52,344 bases of DNA, from the NCBI RefSeq assembly GCF_007997005.1, contig NZ_VOSL01000047.1, positions 1 through 52,344 on the forward strand. Direction: 5' to 3'. The notes below the pieces were generated by a model, which was not told the origin of the DNA, made no database searches, and saw nothing but the letters and a program-made list of their open reading frames with translations. The position numbers and the translations under genes were made by a program. Positions 34,785 to 43,361 of this stretch are shown here, one piece after another. Numbering within the stretch: position 1 is the stretch's first letter; the number at the start of each line of letters is the position of its first letter. The DNA is from Lujinxingia vulgaris. Lineage in GTDB: Bacteria; Myxococcota_A; Bradymonadia; Bradymonadales; Bradymonadaceae.

Positions 34785-35387
34785 TTAGCCAAAGCTCACG
34801 CGCACGGCCTCGCGCTCGGTCGGGTTCTGGATCTCAAAGAGCATCGCCGGCTGAAAGCCCAGCGTCGGCGCAAAGAGCACCGCCGGAAAACTCTCCCGCG
34901 CCGTGTTGTACGTGGTGACCGCGTCGTTAAACGCCTGACGCGCAAACGCGATGCGGTTCTCCGTGGAGGTCAACTCCTCCATCAACCCGCTCATGGTCGT
35001 GTCGCTCTTCAACTCCGGATAAGCCTCCGAGAGCGCAAAGAGCTTACCCAGCGAGCCGGTCAGCGCCGCCTCCGCGCCCATCAAGCCCTGAATCGCCTGC
35101 GCGTCACCCGGGTTCTGAGCGGCGCGCTGGTTGGCCGACTGCGCCGCGTTGCGCGCCTGAATCACCGCCTCCAGCGTCTCGCGCTCATGGGCCATAAAGG
35201 ACTTGGCCGTCTCCACGAGGTTCGGGATCAGGTCATAGCGGCGTTTCAGCTGCACATCGATCTGCGAGAACGCGTTGCGAAAGCGGTTCCGCAGCGTCAC
35301 CAGGCGGTTGTAAATCCCCACCCCGAACACCACCAGAAGCACAAGCCCGACAAAAATCACGCCTACAATCACCAACGCTGCTGCCAT
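34785..35387 (-). CDS. lemA: LemA family protein
   Basis: A 200-residue LemA protein. One N-terminal membrane helix (~3-25) is followed by the family motif YNRLVTLRNRFRNAFSQIDV, then QLKRRYDLIPNLVETAKSFM, and the helical bundle ending in YNTARESFP and FEIQNPTEREAV. LemA proteins commonly sit beside M48 or TPM-domain genes, as here, and are thought to assist membrane proteolysis or envelope stress responses. The ATG at 35387 has GGAGG five nt upstream, and an ATG 12 nt further upstream is less well placed. Confidence 0.94.
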   Translation of the reverse strand: MAAALVIVGVIFVGLVLLVVFGVGIYNRLVTLRNRFRNAFSQIDVQLKRRYDLIPNLVETAKSFMAHERETLEAVIQARNAAQSANQRAAQNPGDAQAIQGLMGAEAALTGSLGKLFALSEAYPELKSDTTMSGLMEELTSTENRIAFARQAFNDAVTTYNTARESFPAVLFAPTLGFQPAMLFEIQNPTEREAVRVSFG

Positions 35388-35541
35388 TCCAACCTCCACC
35401 GCGCCTTCCGCGCGCGTTTATGAACAGGGCATATCCCCACCGAGGACGGGCCCACGTTATTACGTCTTTCGTCACGAACGTGCGCCCGAAATTAGCGCTG
35501 CGCCCCCCCGCATGTCAACGAATCCCCCCCGGTGGCGCCCC

Positions 35542-38500
35542 TTAATGCGCGTGCCCGGACCGGCTCCCGTGATGATGGTGGTGGTCGCCCTCATGCGCCT
35601 GCCCGTGATCGTGGTGGTGCCCGTGCACATGCGACGCCTCCTCCCCGCCGTGGCTGCAGCTCAGCGCCTCGATCAACCCTTTGAGGTGCTCCGCATGCAG
35701 CGCCTCCCCGGGCTCAATCACAGGCTCCCTCAATCGAGCGCGACGCTGGCCAACCTCCTCCCCGCTCGCGCGCGCTTCCAGCAGCGCCTCGCGATACGCG
35801 GCAAGCGGCGGGTTGTCGTACCCGCCACCGTCGGCATCCAGGAACACCGGGTTCGAAAACGCCATCGGCTTCACCGAGCTCGCCAGGACCGGCACCATCG
35901 AGCGCCCGTTCACCCCGCGCGCGACCACCACCACGTAGCTGTCGCGTTCGACCTCCAGCTCAACCTCCACCTCCTGCCGCCAGCGATAGTGCGGCTGAGC
36001 CCCCTGGGCCACGAGCTCTCGGTGCGACGCCTCATCCCACACCACATCCACCTGCTGCGTCGGCGCCAGCGCCTCCTCCACCGCTTCTCCCGGCGCCCCA
36101 ACCAGCCCCTCGGCCGGCACGTTCATATAGATGTCCAGGCGATCCACATCCACCCAGTCGGCCAGCTGCAAGGTCACCCGCAGCGTCGCGCTCCCCGACT
36201 GCGCATCGAGCACATCGCCCGGCCTGGCGACCTCCTCCCCACTGCTGACCTCGACCTTCATGAAGGGTCCGGTCGTCCCCACCAGTGCCCCATTCTTGAT
36301 GCGCGCCACCAGATGGTCGATCGCCATCGTCTGCGCGCTATCCCGCCCCTCATCCACCATCACAAAGCTGCGCGGGCTCGCGGCGAGGCTCCCGTACACC
36401 CCGTGCGTATCACTGACCGCCGTTGCTGTCGGCGAAAACCCGCGCCCCACCATCGCCAGCCACCAACGCATCGAGCTCCAGAAGTCATCTTCGCTAAACC
36501 CGTTGAGCACCTCGATCGCGTCAAAATCATCGGTCCACAGCCCGGTGTCTCCGCTGACCTCATCCACAAACGCATCCGTCATCCGCCGGGCTGCAGGGTC
36601 GGCAAAACTCTGTCCGGTAATCACGTCCGCCTCTAGCAGGCCAATCGCCCCCATCGGCTTCTTCGGATGGTTGAGTTGAATGACCTGCTCCCCCGGGTGC
36701 TCCCGCGTCCGATCCACGACCTCCTGCAGCGTCAGGTGCAGCCCCCCATCATTGCTCCAGTCCAGCGGCCCGCCGCGACGCGCCTGTGCGTCGCGCTGCA
36801 AGGGAAACGCGTTGATATGACCCAGGTTCGACGTGGTGATCTCGCTGCCTACCACACTTGCAATCTGCGCCTGCGCCCCCAGCCTCACAATCGCCGCCCC
36901 AAAGTCGCTGATCGCGTCATGATCGCTGCTCACCATCACATCGAGCCCCCCCGCCATAAAGTCCAACACGCGCTGCTCCTCCGAGACGTTGGAGTCCGGC
37001 GAATACATCGCGTGAATATGAAAGTCCGCGCTCAGCGCACCGGTGGTGTCGATGACCTCGGCGATCTCCGCCTCCACCACAACCTCCTCGCCAGCGCTCA
37101 CGCTCACAACCTCCCCGCCCGTCGCCGTCGCATCCGTGGGCCACACCGACCACGTCATCCCCCGATTCACGCTCACCCGGTAATCGCCAGGCGCCATCTT
37201 CAGCGTCGCCTCACCGCTTACCCCGAGCTCCTCGATGCGCAACCACCCGTAAGGCGGCGCCAGCCCCGCGTCGCGCTCCCGGCTGTCTTCGCGCTTATCC
37301 CCGCACCCATTCACACACGCGATGACCACGCGCGCCGGCACCGGCTCCCCCGCCGCATCCCGCACCTGAATCGACATCACCCCGGGCTCGCTCAGCACCA
37401 CCTCACCCAGCGCAACATCCTCATCGGCAACCTCCACCCCCGAGACGCGCGTGAGCACACCATCCTCCCGAAAGCGCAACTCCCAGCTCCCCTCCGGAAG
37501 ATCAAAAGCAAATCCCCCATCCTCGCCAGTCCACCCGGCCACAAACGTGCGATCCGCGTCGCGCAGCGCGCTGATCTTCACCCCTGAGACGCCCTCCCCC
37601 TGCGCGTTCACCACCCGGCCGCGCACCTCCCGGGCGCTCAAGGCCAAATCCTCAAAGATCGCATCCGTCACCGAGCTCACCGCCCCCGCTCCCGGGTACA
37701 GCCTGTAGCCAACATGGGTCACCGCCCCCGGCTCGATCGCCTGATACCCCCGGGTCACCGGCCAGCGCGAACGCGGCGCCGCCAGCGTCTGCAAGAGATC
37801 CGTCGCGCCATGAAGAAGCCCCGCCGCCCCACTCACCGCCAGCATCCCCGCCCCCACCGGCACCCCCTCGCGCTCCAGATACTCCCAGGCGTCGGGGACC
37901 ACCGCGTACCCTCCTTCGCGATTGAAGTACCCGAGGTAACTCACCGGATCCGCGCTCAAACTGTCACTGCCCAGCGAGCGATACCCCCACCCCTTCGGCC
38001 CGCCCAGCGGATTGAAATAACTTCCCGTCGACCCCGACAACACCAGATGCGCCGCCACCACATACTCCGCGGCCGCCCCCTCGTTGCGCATCGCCGTGAT
38101 CACCCGCAACGACCGGCTCTCGGGCACCAGCGCGTAATACACCGTCACCGTCAGCGGCAGCTCTCGCACCGGATCGAAGTCCAGCGCGTCGAGCAACCCC
38201 GGCGCAAACTCATCGACCATCGAGCTCACGTTCAAAAAGTCCAGCGGCACAGGCTTCCCGGTCACCGCCACCACCGCACGACCCTGGGAGCCATCCTCCA
38301 ACACCTCCACCACCTCCGGCCGAAAGGTCTGCCCGATGTTGAGCAAGAAGCAGATCTCCCCGAGCACGCTCTCTGCCCCTTCTTCCGCCCGGCTCACCGC
38401 GATCGGGTTCCCATCCCACGAGCAGGGACCGACCACCCGCTCCCCGAAGCCTATCTGGTAGCGCCCGAAGTCGTTCTCCAGGATCCAGTCGCCCACCAGC

Positions 38501-38802
38501 CCCTGCGCAACATCCCCACCGATGCTCTCCTCGGGGCTCTGCACCTGCACCGCCCGCACAAACCCCTCCCCGGGCGCCTCCAGCACCGCGTCCACGTCGA
38601 TCTCCGCCCGCTCCAGCACCTCCCCACCGGCATCCACATCGTCTCCCCCGCCCACGTCGGCGACATCCGGCTCACCAACCTCCACGTCGGGCTCCCCCTC
38701 ACCGTCCACCACCTCCGGATCGCTGCACCCCACGGCCAGCGCCCCGCTCAACGCCAGCCCCACCCACACACGCCCCCTCCCCAACGCTCGCCAGTTGATC
38801 AT
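35542..38802 (-). CDS. CehA/McbA-type PHP metallohydrolase lipoprotein with His-rich tail
   Basis: A 1086-residue lipoprotein (lipobox AVGC, Cys26, followed by an acidic linker). A large N-terminal beta region runs to ~370. Two carboxypeptidase-regulatory-like beta-sandwich repeats follow (~395-560; GRVVNAQGEGVSGVKISAL and MSIQVRDAAGEPVPARVVI). A PHP domain (~600-860) has DFHIHAMYSPDSN, VSSDHDAI, the HINAFPL and QLNHPKKPMG segments, and SDTHGVYG. A further beta domain comes next. The last 39 residues contain 15 His (GHHHDHG, DHHHHHG), suggesting metal binding. CehA/McbA proteins hydrolyse esters or amides at a metal centre. The substrate is unknown, and the size is well above the family norm. 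Confidence 0.9.
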   Translation of the reverse strand: MINWRALGRGRVWVGLALSGALAVGCSDPEVVDGEGEPDVEVGEPDVADVGGGDDVDAGGEVLERAEIDVDAVLEAPGEGFVRAVQVQSPEESIGGDVAQGLVGDWILENDFGRYQIGFGERVVGPCSWDGNPIAVSRAEEGAESVLGEICFLLNIGQTFRPEVVEVLEDGSQGRAVVAVTGKPVPLDFLNVSSMVDEFAPGLLDALDFDPVRELPLTVTVYYALVPESRSLRVITAMRNEGAAAEYVVAAHLVLSGSTGSYFNPLGGPKGWGYRSLGSDSLSADPVSYLGYFNREGGYAVVPDAWEYLEREGVPVGAGMLAVSGAAGLLHGATDLLQTLAAPRSRWPVTRGYQAIEPGAVTHVGYRLYPGAGAVSSVTDAIFEDLALSAREVRGRVVNAQGEGVSGVKISALRDADRTFVAGWTGEDGGFAFDLPEGSWELRFREDGVLTRVSGVEVADEDVALGEVVLSEPGVMSIQVRDAAGEPVPARVVIACVNGCGDKREDSRERDAGLAPPYGWLRIEELGVSGEATLKMAPGDYRVSVNRGMTWSVWPTDATATGGEVVSVSAGEEVVVEAEIAEVIDTTGALSADFHIHAMYSPDSNVSEEQRVLDFMAGGLDVMVSSDHDAISDFGAAIVRLGAQAQIASVVGSEITTSNLGHINAFPLQRDAQARRGGPLDWSNDGGLHLTLQEVVDRTREHPGEQVIQLNHPKKPMGAIGLLEADVITGQSFADPAARRMTDAFVDEVSGDTGLWTDDFDAIEVLNGFSEDDFWSSMRWWLAMVGRGFSPTATAVSDTHGVYGSLAASPRSFVMVDEGRDSAQTMAIDHLVARIKNGALVGTTGPFMKVEVSSGEEVARPGDVLDAQSGSATLRVTLQLADWVDVDRLDIYMNVPAEGLVGAPGEAVEEALAPTQQVDVVWDEASHRELVAQGAQPHYRWRQEVEVELEVERDSYVVVVARGVNGRSMVPVLASSVKPMAFSNPVFLDADGGGYDNPPLAAYREALLEARASGEEVGQRRARLREPVIEPGEALHAEHLKGLIEALSCSHGGEEASHVHGHHHDHGQAHEGDHHHHHGSRSGHAH

Positions 38803-39075
38803 CGCCTCACCTTATCCTTCGCCCGACGCTCGCATCATCGCCAGCGCTGTGGTCCTATGCTCCGACCGGCCCCTCAGGTCGGCGCCTCACCGGAACGTGC
38901 TCGTCATTTTCGCGTCTCTCGCCATCTCGCTCGCACTCGCCGGCGCGTCACCGCGCCCCCACGGCGGCTCACCGGCCTTCGTGTCACACCATTGTAACGT
39001 ATCTTCAACCTCCCTGCCGAGTCCCCACGTTCCACACCGAGAGCCCCCCTTCATCCCCCTCACGTCGCCTCCACC

Positions 39076-40092
39076 ATGCCCTCTCCCACCCTGCGTATCT
39101 GGTCCGAGCACCTCCCCCTGGCCGAACTCACAAGCCCTCCGCTGCTGCAGCTGCTCGCCAGACACCGCATCCACCCCATCGCCGCGATCCGCCCCGACGC
39201 CGACCTCCACCTGGCCGCCACCTTCATCCGCCGCGCTCGCGCGCTGGGTCTCGAGCCCGGCATCTGGCCCCTGCTCAGCCCCGAGCAAGGCTACTGGCCC
39301 AACACAACCACCCTCCCGATCTTTGCCCCCTACACCCGTGACCTCGTATACGAGCTGATCCAGAGGGACGCCACCCCCGCCCTGGTCGCGATCGACCTGG
39401 AGCCCCCTCTCGACGCCCTCAAACGCCTCCATGAGCGCGTGCTCCGCCCTTTCGTCCCGACGTCACCCTCGTTACACCTTCCGCGTCCGCACCGGGCGCT
39501 CGACCTCCCCGCCGCACACACCCTGCTCCGGGATCTGAGCACCGAGCTCCACCGCCTCAACATCCCCACCCTGGGCATCACACTGCCCACCGCCGCCCAT
39601 GATCTCCGAGACGGCCACAACCTCTGGCAACGCATCGCACGCACCCCCTGGATGCACATCGACTGGCCACTCGCCGGCATCATGACCTACGGCTCGATGC
39701 TCTCCGGCTACTCCCGCGGCCTGCTCACCCCGGCCGACGCCCGCTACATCCACTGGCGCCTGCTGCGTCACCTTCACACGCACTTCGGCCACCGCGCCCA
39801 CGCCTCCATCGGCCTCACCGGCACCGGCGTGCTCGGCGACGAGCCCGCCTACACCTCCCCCACCGAGCTCGCGCTGGACCTCGGCGCCACCCTCCACGCC
39901 GGCGTCCACGATGTCGCCGTCTTCTGCCTCGAAGGCATCCTTCGCGACAGCAACCCCGAGCGCTGGTTCTCCGCCCTCACGCGCGCCGTACCCGCTCCCC
40001 CTTCCCCCAGCCTCCGCACCCGCTCCCTCCAGGCGCTCGCCAGCACCACACGCGCCCTCCTCCTCAAAGCACTGCCTGCCCCCTCCCGCTGA
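39076..40092 (+). CDS. Protein of unknown family, possibly TIM-barrel
   Basis: A 338-residue protein I do not recognise firmly. It has no signal peptide or membrane helix. Alternating strands and helices run through it: HPIAAIRPDADLHLAATFI, LGLEPGIWPLLSP, ALVAIDLEPPLDALKRL, IPTLGITLPTA, LAGIMTYGSMLSGYS, HASIGLTGTG and DVAVFCLEGILRD. The spacing and the acidic DLEPP and CLEG strand ends resemble a TIM-barrel hydrolase, but no family can be named. The ATG follows a pyrimidine-rich region with no clear ribosome-binding site. The repeat-rich intergenic stretch begins 90 nt after the stop. In the 273 nt upstream I see only a short GACC/GGTC hairpin. Confidence 0.75.
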   Translation: MPSPTLRIWSEHLPLAELTSPPLLQLLARHRIHPIAAIRPDADLHLAATFIRRARALGLEPGIWPLLSPEQGYWPNTTTLPIFAPYTRDLVYELIQRDATPALVAIDLEPPLDALKRLHERVLRPFVPTSPSLHLPRPHRALDLPAAHTLLRDLSTELHRLNIPTLGITLPTAAHDLRDGHNLWQRIARTPWMHIDWPLAGIMTYGSMLSGYSRGLLTPADARYIHWRLLRHLHTHFGHRAHASIGLTGTGVLGDEPAYTSPTELALDLGATLHAGVHDVAVFCLEGILRDSNPERWFSALTRAVPAPPSPSLRTRSLQALASTTRALLLKALPAPSR

Positions 40093-40179
40093 TCCCCCCC
40101 ACAACGCCACCCGCCTCTACGTTGCGGATGAATCACCCCTTCAAAACCTCGGTCGCCTACCCCGCAAGTAGGATCTACC

Positions 40180-40196
40180 CCTCGAAAACCTCGGTC
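40180..40196 (+). repeat. Left copy of a 17-bp inverted repeat
   Basis: CCTCGAAAACCTCGGTC here is the exact reverse complement of 40367-40383, and the two bracket the 43-bp array. A partial same-orientation copy (AAAACCTCGGTC) lies at about 40143-40154. It overlaps a small palindrome CTCGGTCACCGAG. Confidence 0.9.
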
Positions 40197-40209
40197 ACCG
40201 AGAAAAAAT

Positions 40210-40381
40210 GGGGTCAAGTGACCCCGAATCTCTCACCGACCGAGACTTTCGTGGGGTTAAGTGACCCCGAATCTCTCACCGACCGAGACTTTCGTGGGGT
40301 TAAGTGACCCCGAATCTCTCACCGGCCGAGACTTTCGTGGGGTCAAGTGACCCCGAATCTCTCACCGACCGAGGTTTTCGA
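40210..40381 (+). repeat. Tandem array of four 43-bp units
   Basis: Units begin at 40210, 40253, 40296 and 40339 with no spacers. Units 1-3 are nearly identical; unit 4 diverges in its last ten bases. Each starts with GGGGTCAAGTGACCCC (7-bp inverted repeat around AG) or GGGGTTAAGTGACCCC, in which the changed C keeps a wobble pair in RNA. A 43-bp period is not a multiple of three, so the array is not a conserved coding repeat. Confidence 0.96.
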
Positions 40382-40383
40382 GG
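40367..40383 (-). repeat. Right copy of the 17-bp inverted repeat
   Basis: GACCGAGGTTTTCGAGG on the plus strand is the exact reverse complement of 40180-40196. It overlaps the end of the fourth 43-bp unit. Confidence 0.9.
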
Positions 40384-40390
40384 CATTCAC

Positions 40391-40555
40391 CCTCTCCACA
40401 ACGTCGTCGCTTAGGTTTGCGTAGCGCCTCACCCTCTCCACAACCTCACCGATCACGGTTGCGCGGCGCCTCAAGCTCTCCGCAACCTCACCGTCCGGGT
40501 CTGCGGAGCTCTTCACCCGCTGCGCAACCTCACCGACGTGCTTTGCAGCGCGACC
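40391..40555 (+). repeat. Second tandem array, four degenerate 42-bp units
   Basis: The core CCTCTCCACAAC recurs at 40391, 40433, 40475 (GCTCTCCGCAAC) and 40516 (CCGCTGCGCAAC), with CAACCTCACCG following in units 2-4. Stem arms within units differ but still pair: CTCCGCA/TGCGGAG in unit 3, CGCTGC/GCAGCG in unit 4 and CAACC/GGTTG in unit 2. Together with the first array it fills the 624-nt gap between 40093 and 40716. Confidence 0.8.
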
Positions 40556-40716
40556 CTCCCCCTCCACACCCCGCTCCTATGCCCACCGCGTCGCCACCCG
40601 GGTTGCACACCCTCGCCACGCTGTGAAATGGTGCGCACAGTCAACGCTCAGCATGTCCGGCTCTCGCGCCCATCGCGCGCTATCCGGCCTGGTTCCCCCC
40701 TCCCCAGGAGTCACCG

Positions 40717-42564
40717 ATGAAGATCCTCGTCATCAACTGCGGCAGCTCATCGATCAAAGCCGACGTTCGCGAACACGCCACCGGCGCCTATGTCGCCCGC
40801 ATGGACATTGAGCGCATCGGCCAACCCAACGCCACGCTGCGCTTTGACGGCGAAGACGCCTCCACCGACCTCGGTGAGGTCGACCACGAGCAGGCGCTGA
40901 AAAAAACCATCGATCTCCTCCTCAAGCGCCTCGATGACCCCGCCGCCATCGCCGGCGTCGGACACCGCGTCGTTCACGGTGGCGCGCGCTTCACCCACCC
41001 GGTCCGCATCACCTCCGAGGTCGAAGACGCCATCGACGAGCTCGCAAGCCTCGCCCCCCTGCACAACCCCGCCAACCTGGCCGGCATCCGCGCCGCGCGC
41101 AAACTCCTCCCCGACGTCGACCACGTCGCCGTCTTCGACACCGCGTTTCACGCCACACTGCCGCGGCGAGCCCGCACGTATGCGCTCCCCTTCGAGATGG
41201 CGGAAGATCCGGGCCTGCGACGCTTTGGCTTCCACGGCATCAGCCACGCCTACGTCGCCCAGCGCGCCGCCGAGTTCCTCGACGCCGACGTGCGCGACCT
41301 GCGCCTGATCACCTGCCACCTCGGCAACGGCGCCAGCCTCTGCGCCGTGGAGTTCGGCCGCTCCATCGAAACCTCCATGGGGCTCACTCCCCTGGAAGGC
41401 CTCGTCATGGGCACCCGCACCGGCGACATCGACCCCGGCCTGCTCATTCACCTGATGCGGGAGCACGGCTACACCGCCGATCAGCTCGACGAACTCCTCA
41501 ACCGCAAAAGCGGCCTGGCCGGGCTCTCCGGCGTTGGCAACGACCTGCGTGACATCGAGGCCCGCGCCGCCGACGGCGACGACCACTGCCGACTCGCCAT
41601 CCAGGTCTTCGCCCACCGCGTGCGCAAGTACATCGGCGCTTACGCCGCGGTCATGGGCGGCGTTGACGCCATCGTCTTCGCCGGCGGCATCGGCGAAAAC
41701 AGCGCGCTGATGCGCCATCGCATCGCCCAGCGCCTCGACTTCCTCGGCGCTCGCCTCGATGAAGACCGCAACCGCGAGCTTCAACTCGCCGGCGAACAGC
41801 CCGTTCAGATGTTCTCCACCCCCCACGCCCGCACGCGCCTTCTCGTCGCGCGCACCGATGAGAGCCGCGCCATCGCCGAGGCCGTCTCCAAGCTCATCCT
41901 CAAATCCGACGAACTCACCCTCGATCAACGCCCCATCCCCGTGGCCGTCTCCGCACGGCACATCCACCTCACCCAGGACGCCGTCGAAACCCTCTTCGGT
42001 CCCGGCTACCAACTCACCCCCCGCAACGACCTCTCCCAACCCGGTCAGTTCGCCGCCGAGGAGACCGTGCGCGTCGTCGGCCCCAAAAACGAGTTCCCCG
42101 CCGTGCGCATCCTCGGTCCCACACGCTCACTCAACCAGCTGGAGATCTCCCGCACCGACGAGTTCGCCCTGGGCATCGACGCCCCGGTGCGCGCCTCCGG
42201 CGACGTCGCCAACAGCCCGGGCATCCTGCTGGTCGGCCCCGCCGGACAGGTCAAACTCGACCAGGGTGTCATCTGCGCCTGGCGCCACATCCATATGACT
42301 CCGGACGACGCCGAGCACTTCGGCGTCCAGGACCGCGACGTCGTCGAAGTCGCCGTCGCAAGCGGCGATCGCGACCTCACCTTCGGCGATGTCCTGGTGC
42401 GCGTCTCCGAAAAATACCGCCTGGAGATGCACATCGACACCGATGAGGGCAACGCCGCAAACCTCGGCCGCGGCGCCACCGGCACCCTCATCTCCACCGA
42501 AGGCCGCGCCCAGCTGCGCCGCCGCAACACCCGCTACGACGCCGTCGATCCGGCCGCAGAATAA
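40717..42564 (+). CDS. Bifunctional acetate kinase - PduL phosphotransacylase fusion
   Basis: A 615-residue fusion of both steps between acetyl-CoA and acetate. Residues 1-~398 are acetate kinase (AckA): NCGSSSIKADV at the start, HRVVHGG near 83, FGFHGISH near 171, ITCHLGNGASL, DIDPGLL and FAGGIGENS. Residues ~405-610 are PduL-type phosphotransacylase: VSARHIHLTQ, LGPTRSLNQLEISRTDEF, GVICAWRHIHMTPDDA and EMHIDTDEGNAA, with the two His-containing zinc motifs intact. PduL is unrelated to Pta. Channelling of acetyl phosphate is possible (inference). The ATG has AGGAG six nt upstream. No microcompartment-targeting N-terminal extension or shell genes are seen. Confidence 0.96.
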   Translation: MKILVINCGSSSIKADVREHATGAYVARMDIERIGQPNATLRFDGEDASTDLGEVDHEQALKKTIDLLLKRLDDPAAIAGVGHRVVHGGARFTHPVRITSEVEDAIDELASLAPLHNPANLAGIRAARKLLPDVDHVAVFDTAFHATLPRRARTYALPFEMAEDPGLRRFGFHGISHAYVAQRAAEFLDADVRDLRLITCHLGNGASLCAVEFGRSIETSMGLTPLEGLVMGTRTGDIDPGLLIHLMREHGYTADQLDELLNRKSGLAGLSGVGNDLRDIEARAADGDDHCRLAIQVFAHRVRKYIGAYAAVMGGVDAIVFAGGIGENSALMRHRIAQRLDFLGARLDEDRNRELQLAGEQPVQMFSTPHARTRLLVARTDESRAIAEAVSKLILKSDELTLDQRPIPVAVSARHIHLTQDAVETLFGPGYQLTPRNDLSQPGQFAAEETVRVVGPKNEFPAVRILGPTRSLNQLEISRTDEFALGIDAPVRASGDVANSPGILLVGPAGQVKLDQGVICAWRHIHMTPDDAEHFGVQDRDVVEVAVASGDRDLTFGDVLVRVSEKYRLEMHIDTDEGNAANLGRGATGTLISTEGRAQLRRRNTRYDAVDPAAE

Positions 42565-42739
42565 CCCCCTCCTACCGGCTCCAACCTCGCCACCTTCGGC
42601 GATCGGGCGCTGCGCTCTCGCGCAGCGCCCTCCCACCCCTTCGCGCTCCTTAGTGAGCGCCCACAAATCGCCTTTGCCCCCCTCTGAAGGTTGATGTACT
42701 ACAGATCCGTCCAATGACGACCGTTCGCGAGAGCGTCCC

Positions 42740-43324
42740 ATGACTGGCTTTATCGAACTCTCCCCGGCGACCTTCTTCGCCGCCGTCATCGTCCGCAATG
42801 ACGACAGCCGCATGCTCTCACGCATGGGCCACGATCACGTCGTGCGCGCCATCCCCACGCAGTCGCGCCTCGACATCGACACAGACGACATCGCGTCTCT
42901 GGCCTTTGAGCTCACCTTCCCGGCCCGCGACCTCATCGTCGACGCCGACGAAGACCGCCCCCGCGTCGGCCTCCCGGGTACCGTTAGCCTCAAAGACCGA
43001 AACGCCACCGCCGACAACATGCTCGCGAAAAACCAGCTCGACGCCGCACGCCACCCCGAGCTTCGTTTTGCCTGCCACCGCATTGAAATCGGCACCGACA
43101 CGCGGATGCACGCCAACCTTACCGTGCGCAACACCCGCTGCGACTTTATACTCCCTCTCGATCTTCACGTGGATCCCGATCACATCCGCGCCCGCGGCCA
43201 GGTCCAGCTCTCCCACGCCGACCTCGGCCTCACCCCCTACCGGGCTCCCCTCGGTGCCCTTCAAAACCGACCGGAGCTGACCTTCGTCGTGGAACTCGAC
43301 GCCGACCTCAACCCCGCGCGCTAA
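42740..43324 (+). CDS. YceI-family protein
   Basis: A 194-residue protein with the YceI lipocalin-like beta-barrel pattern: the early segment SRMLSRMGHDHVVRAIP, the hallmark RNATADNMLAKNQLDAARHP followed by ELRFAC, and alternating strands to the end (LTFVVELDADL). YceI proteins bind isoprenoid or amphiphilic ligands. No signal peptide is present, so it is predicted to be cytoplasmic, unlike many relatives. It is 37 nt upstream of the TetR-family gene and probably in the same transcript. The start codon follows GAGAGCGTCCC, a weak ribosome-binding site. The 175 nt upstream hold no recognised element. Confidence 0.88.
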   Translation: MTGFIELSPATFFAAVIVRNDDSRMLSRMGHDHVVRAIPTQSRLDIDTDDIASLAFELTFPARDLIVDADEDRPRVGLPGTVSLKDRNATADNMLAKNQLDAARHPELRFACHRIEIGTDTRMHANLTVRNTRCDFILPLDLHVDPDHIRARGQVQLSHADLGLTPYRAPLGALQNRPELTFVVELDADLNPAR

Positions 43325-43361
43325 CCCTCCCACAGCTCGACAGCCTCACGGTGGAGTCTCT

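Larger units (their letters stand above)
40343..40567 (-). other. Short open frame over the 42-bp array encoding 14-residue repeats
   Basis: A 74-codon frame runs from an ATG at 40567 to a TGA inside unit 4 of the 43-bp array. Because the second array has a period of 42 nt, the peptide shows four 14-residue repeats of the type GEVAQRVKSSADPD, GEVAESLRRRATVI, GEVVERVRRYANLS and DDVVERVNASKTSV. No ribosome-binding site is evident. It could be a small helical peptide or a side effect of repeat periodicity; I favour the latter slightly. Confidence 0.25.

Noticed and set aside
40190..40207. Terminator at the palindrome CTCGGTCACCGAG followed by A6
   Set aside because: On the plus strand the stem is followed by A rather than T, and on the minus strand the T-run precedes the stem.
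40210..40381. CRISPR array
   Set aside because: The 43-bp units abut directly without unique spacers and no cas genes are present. The Cas4-like domain at 24.9-25.7 kb is part of a Dna2-like helicase.
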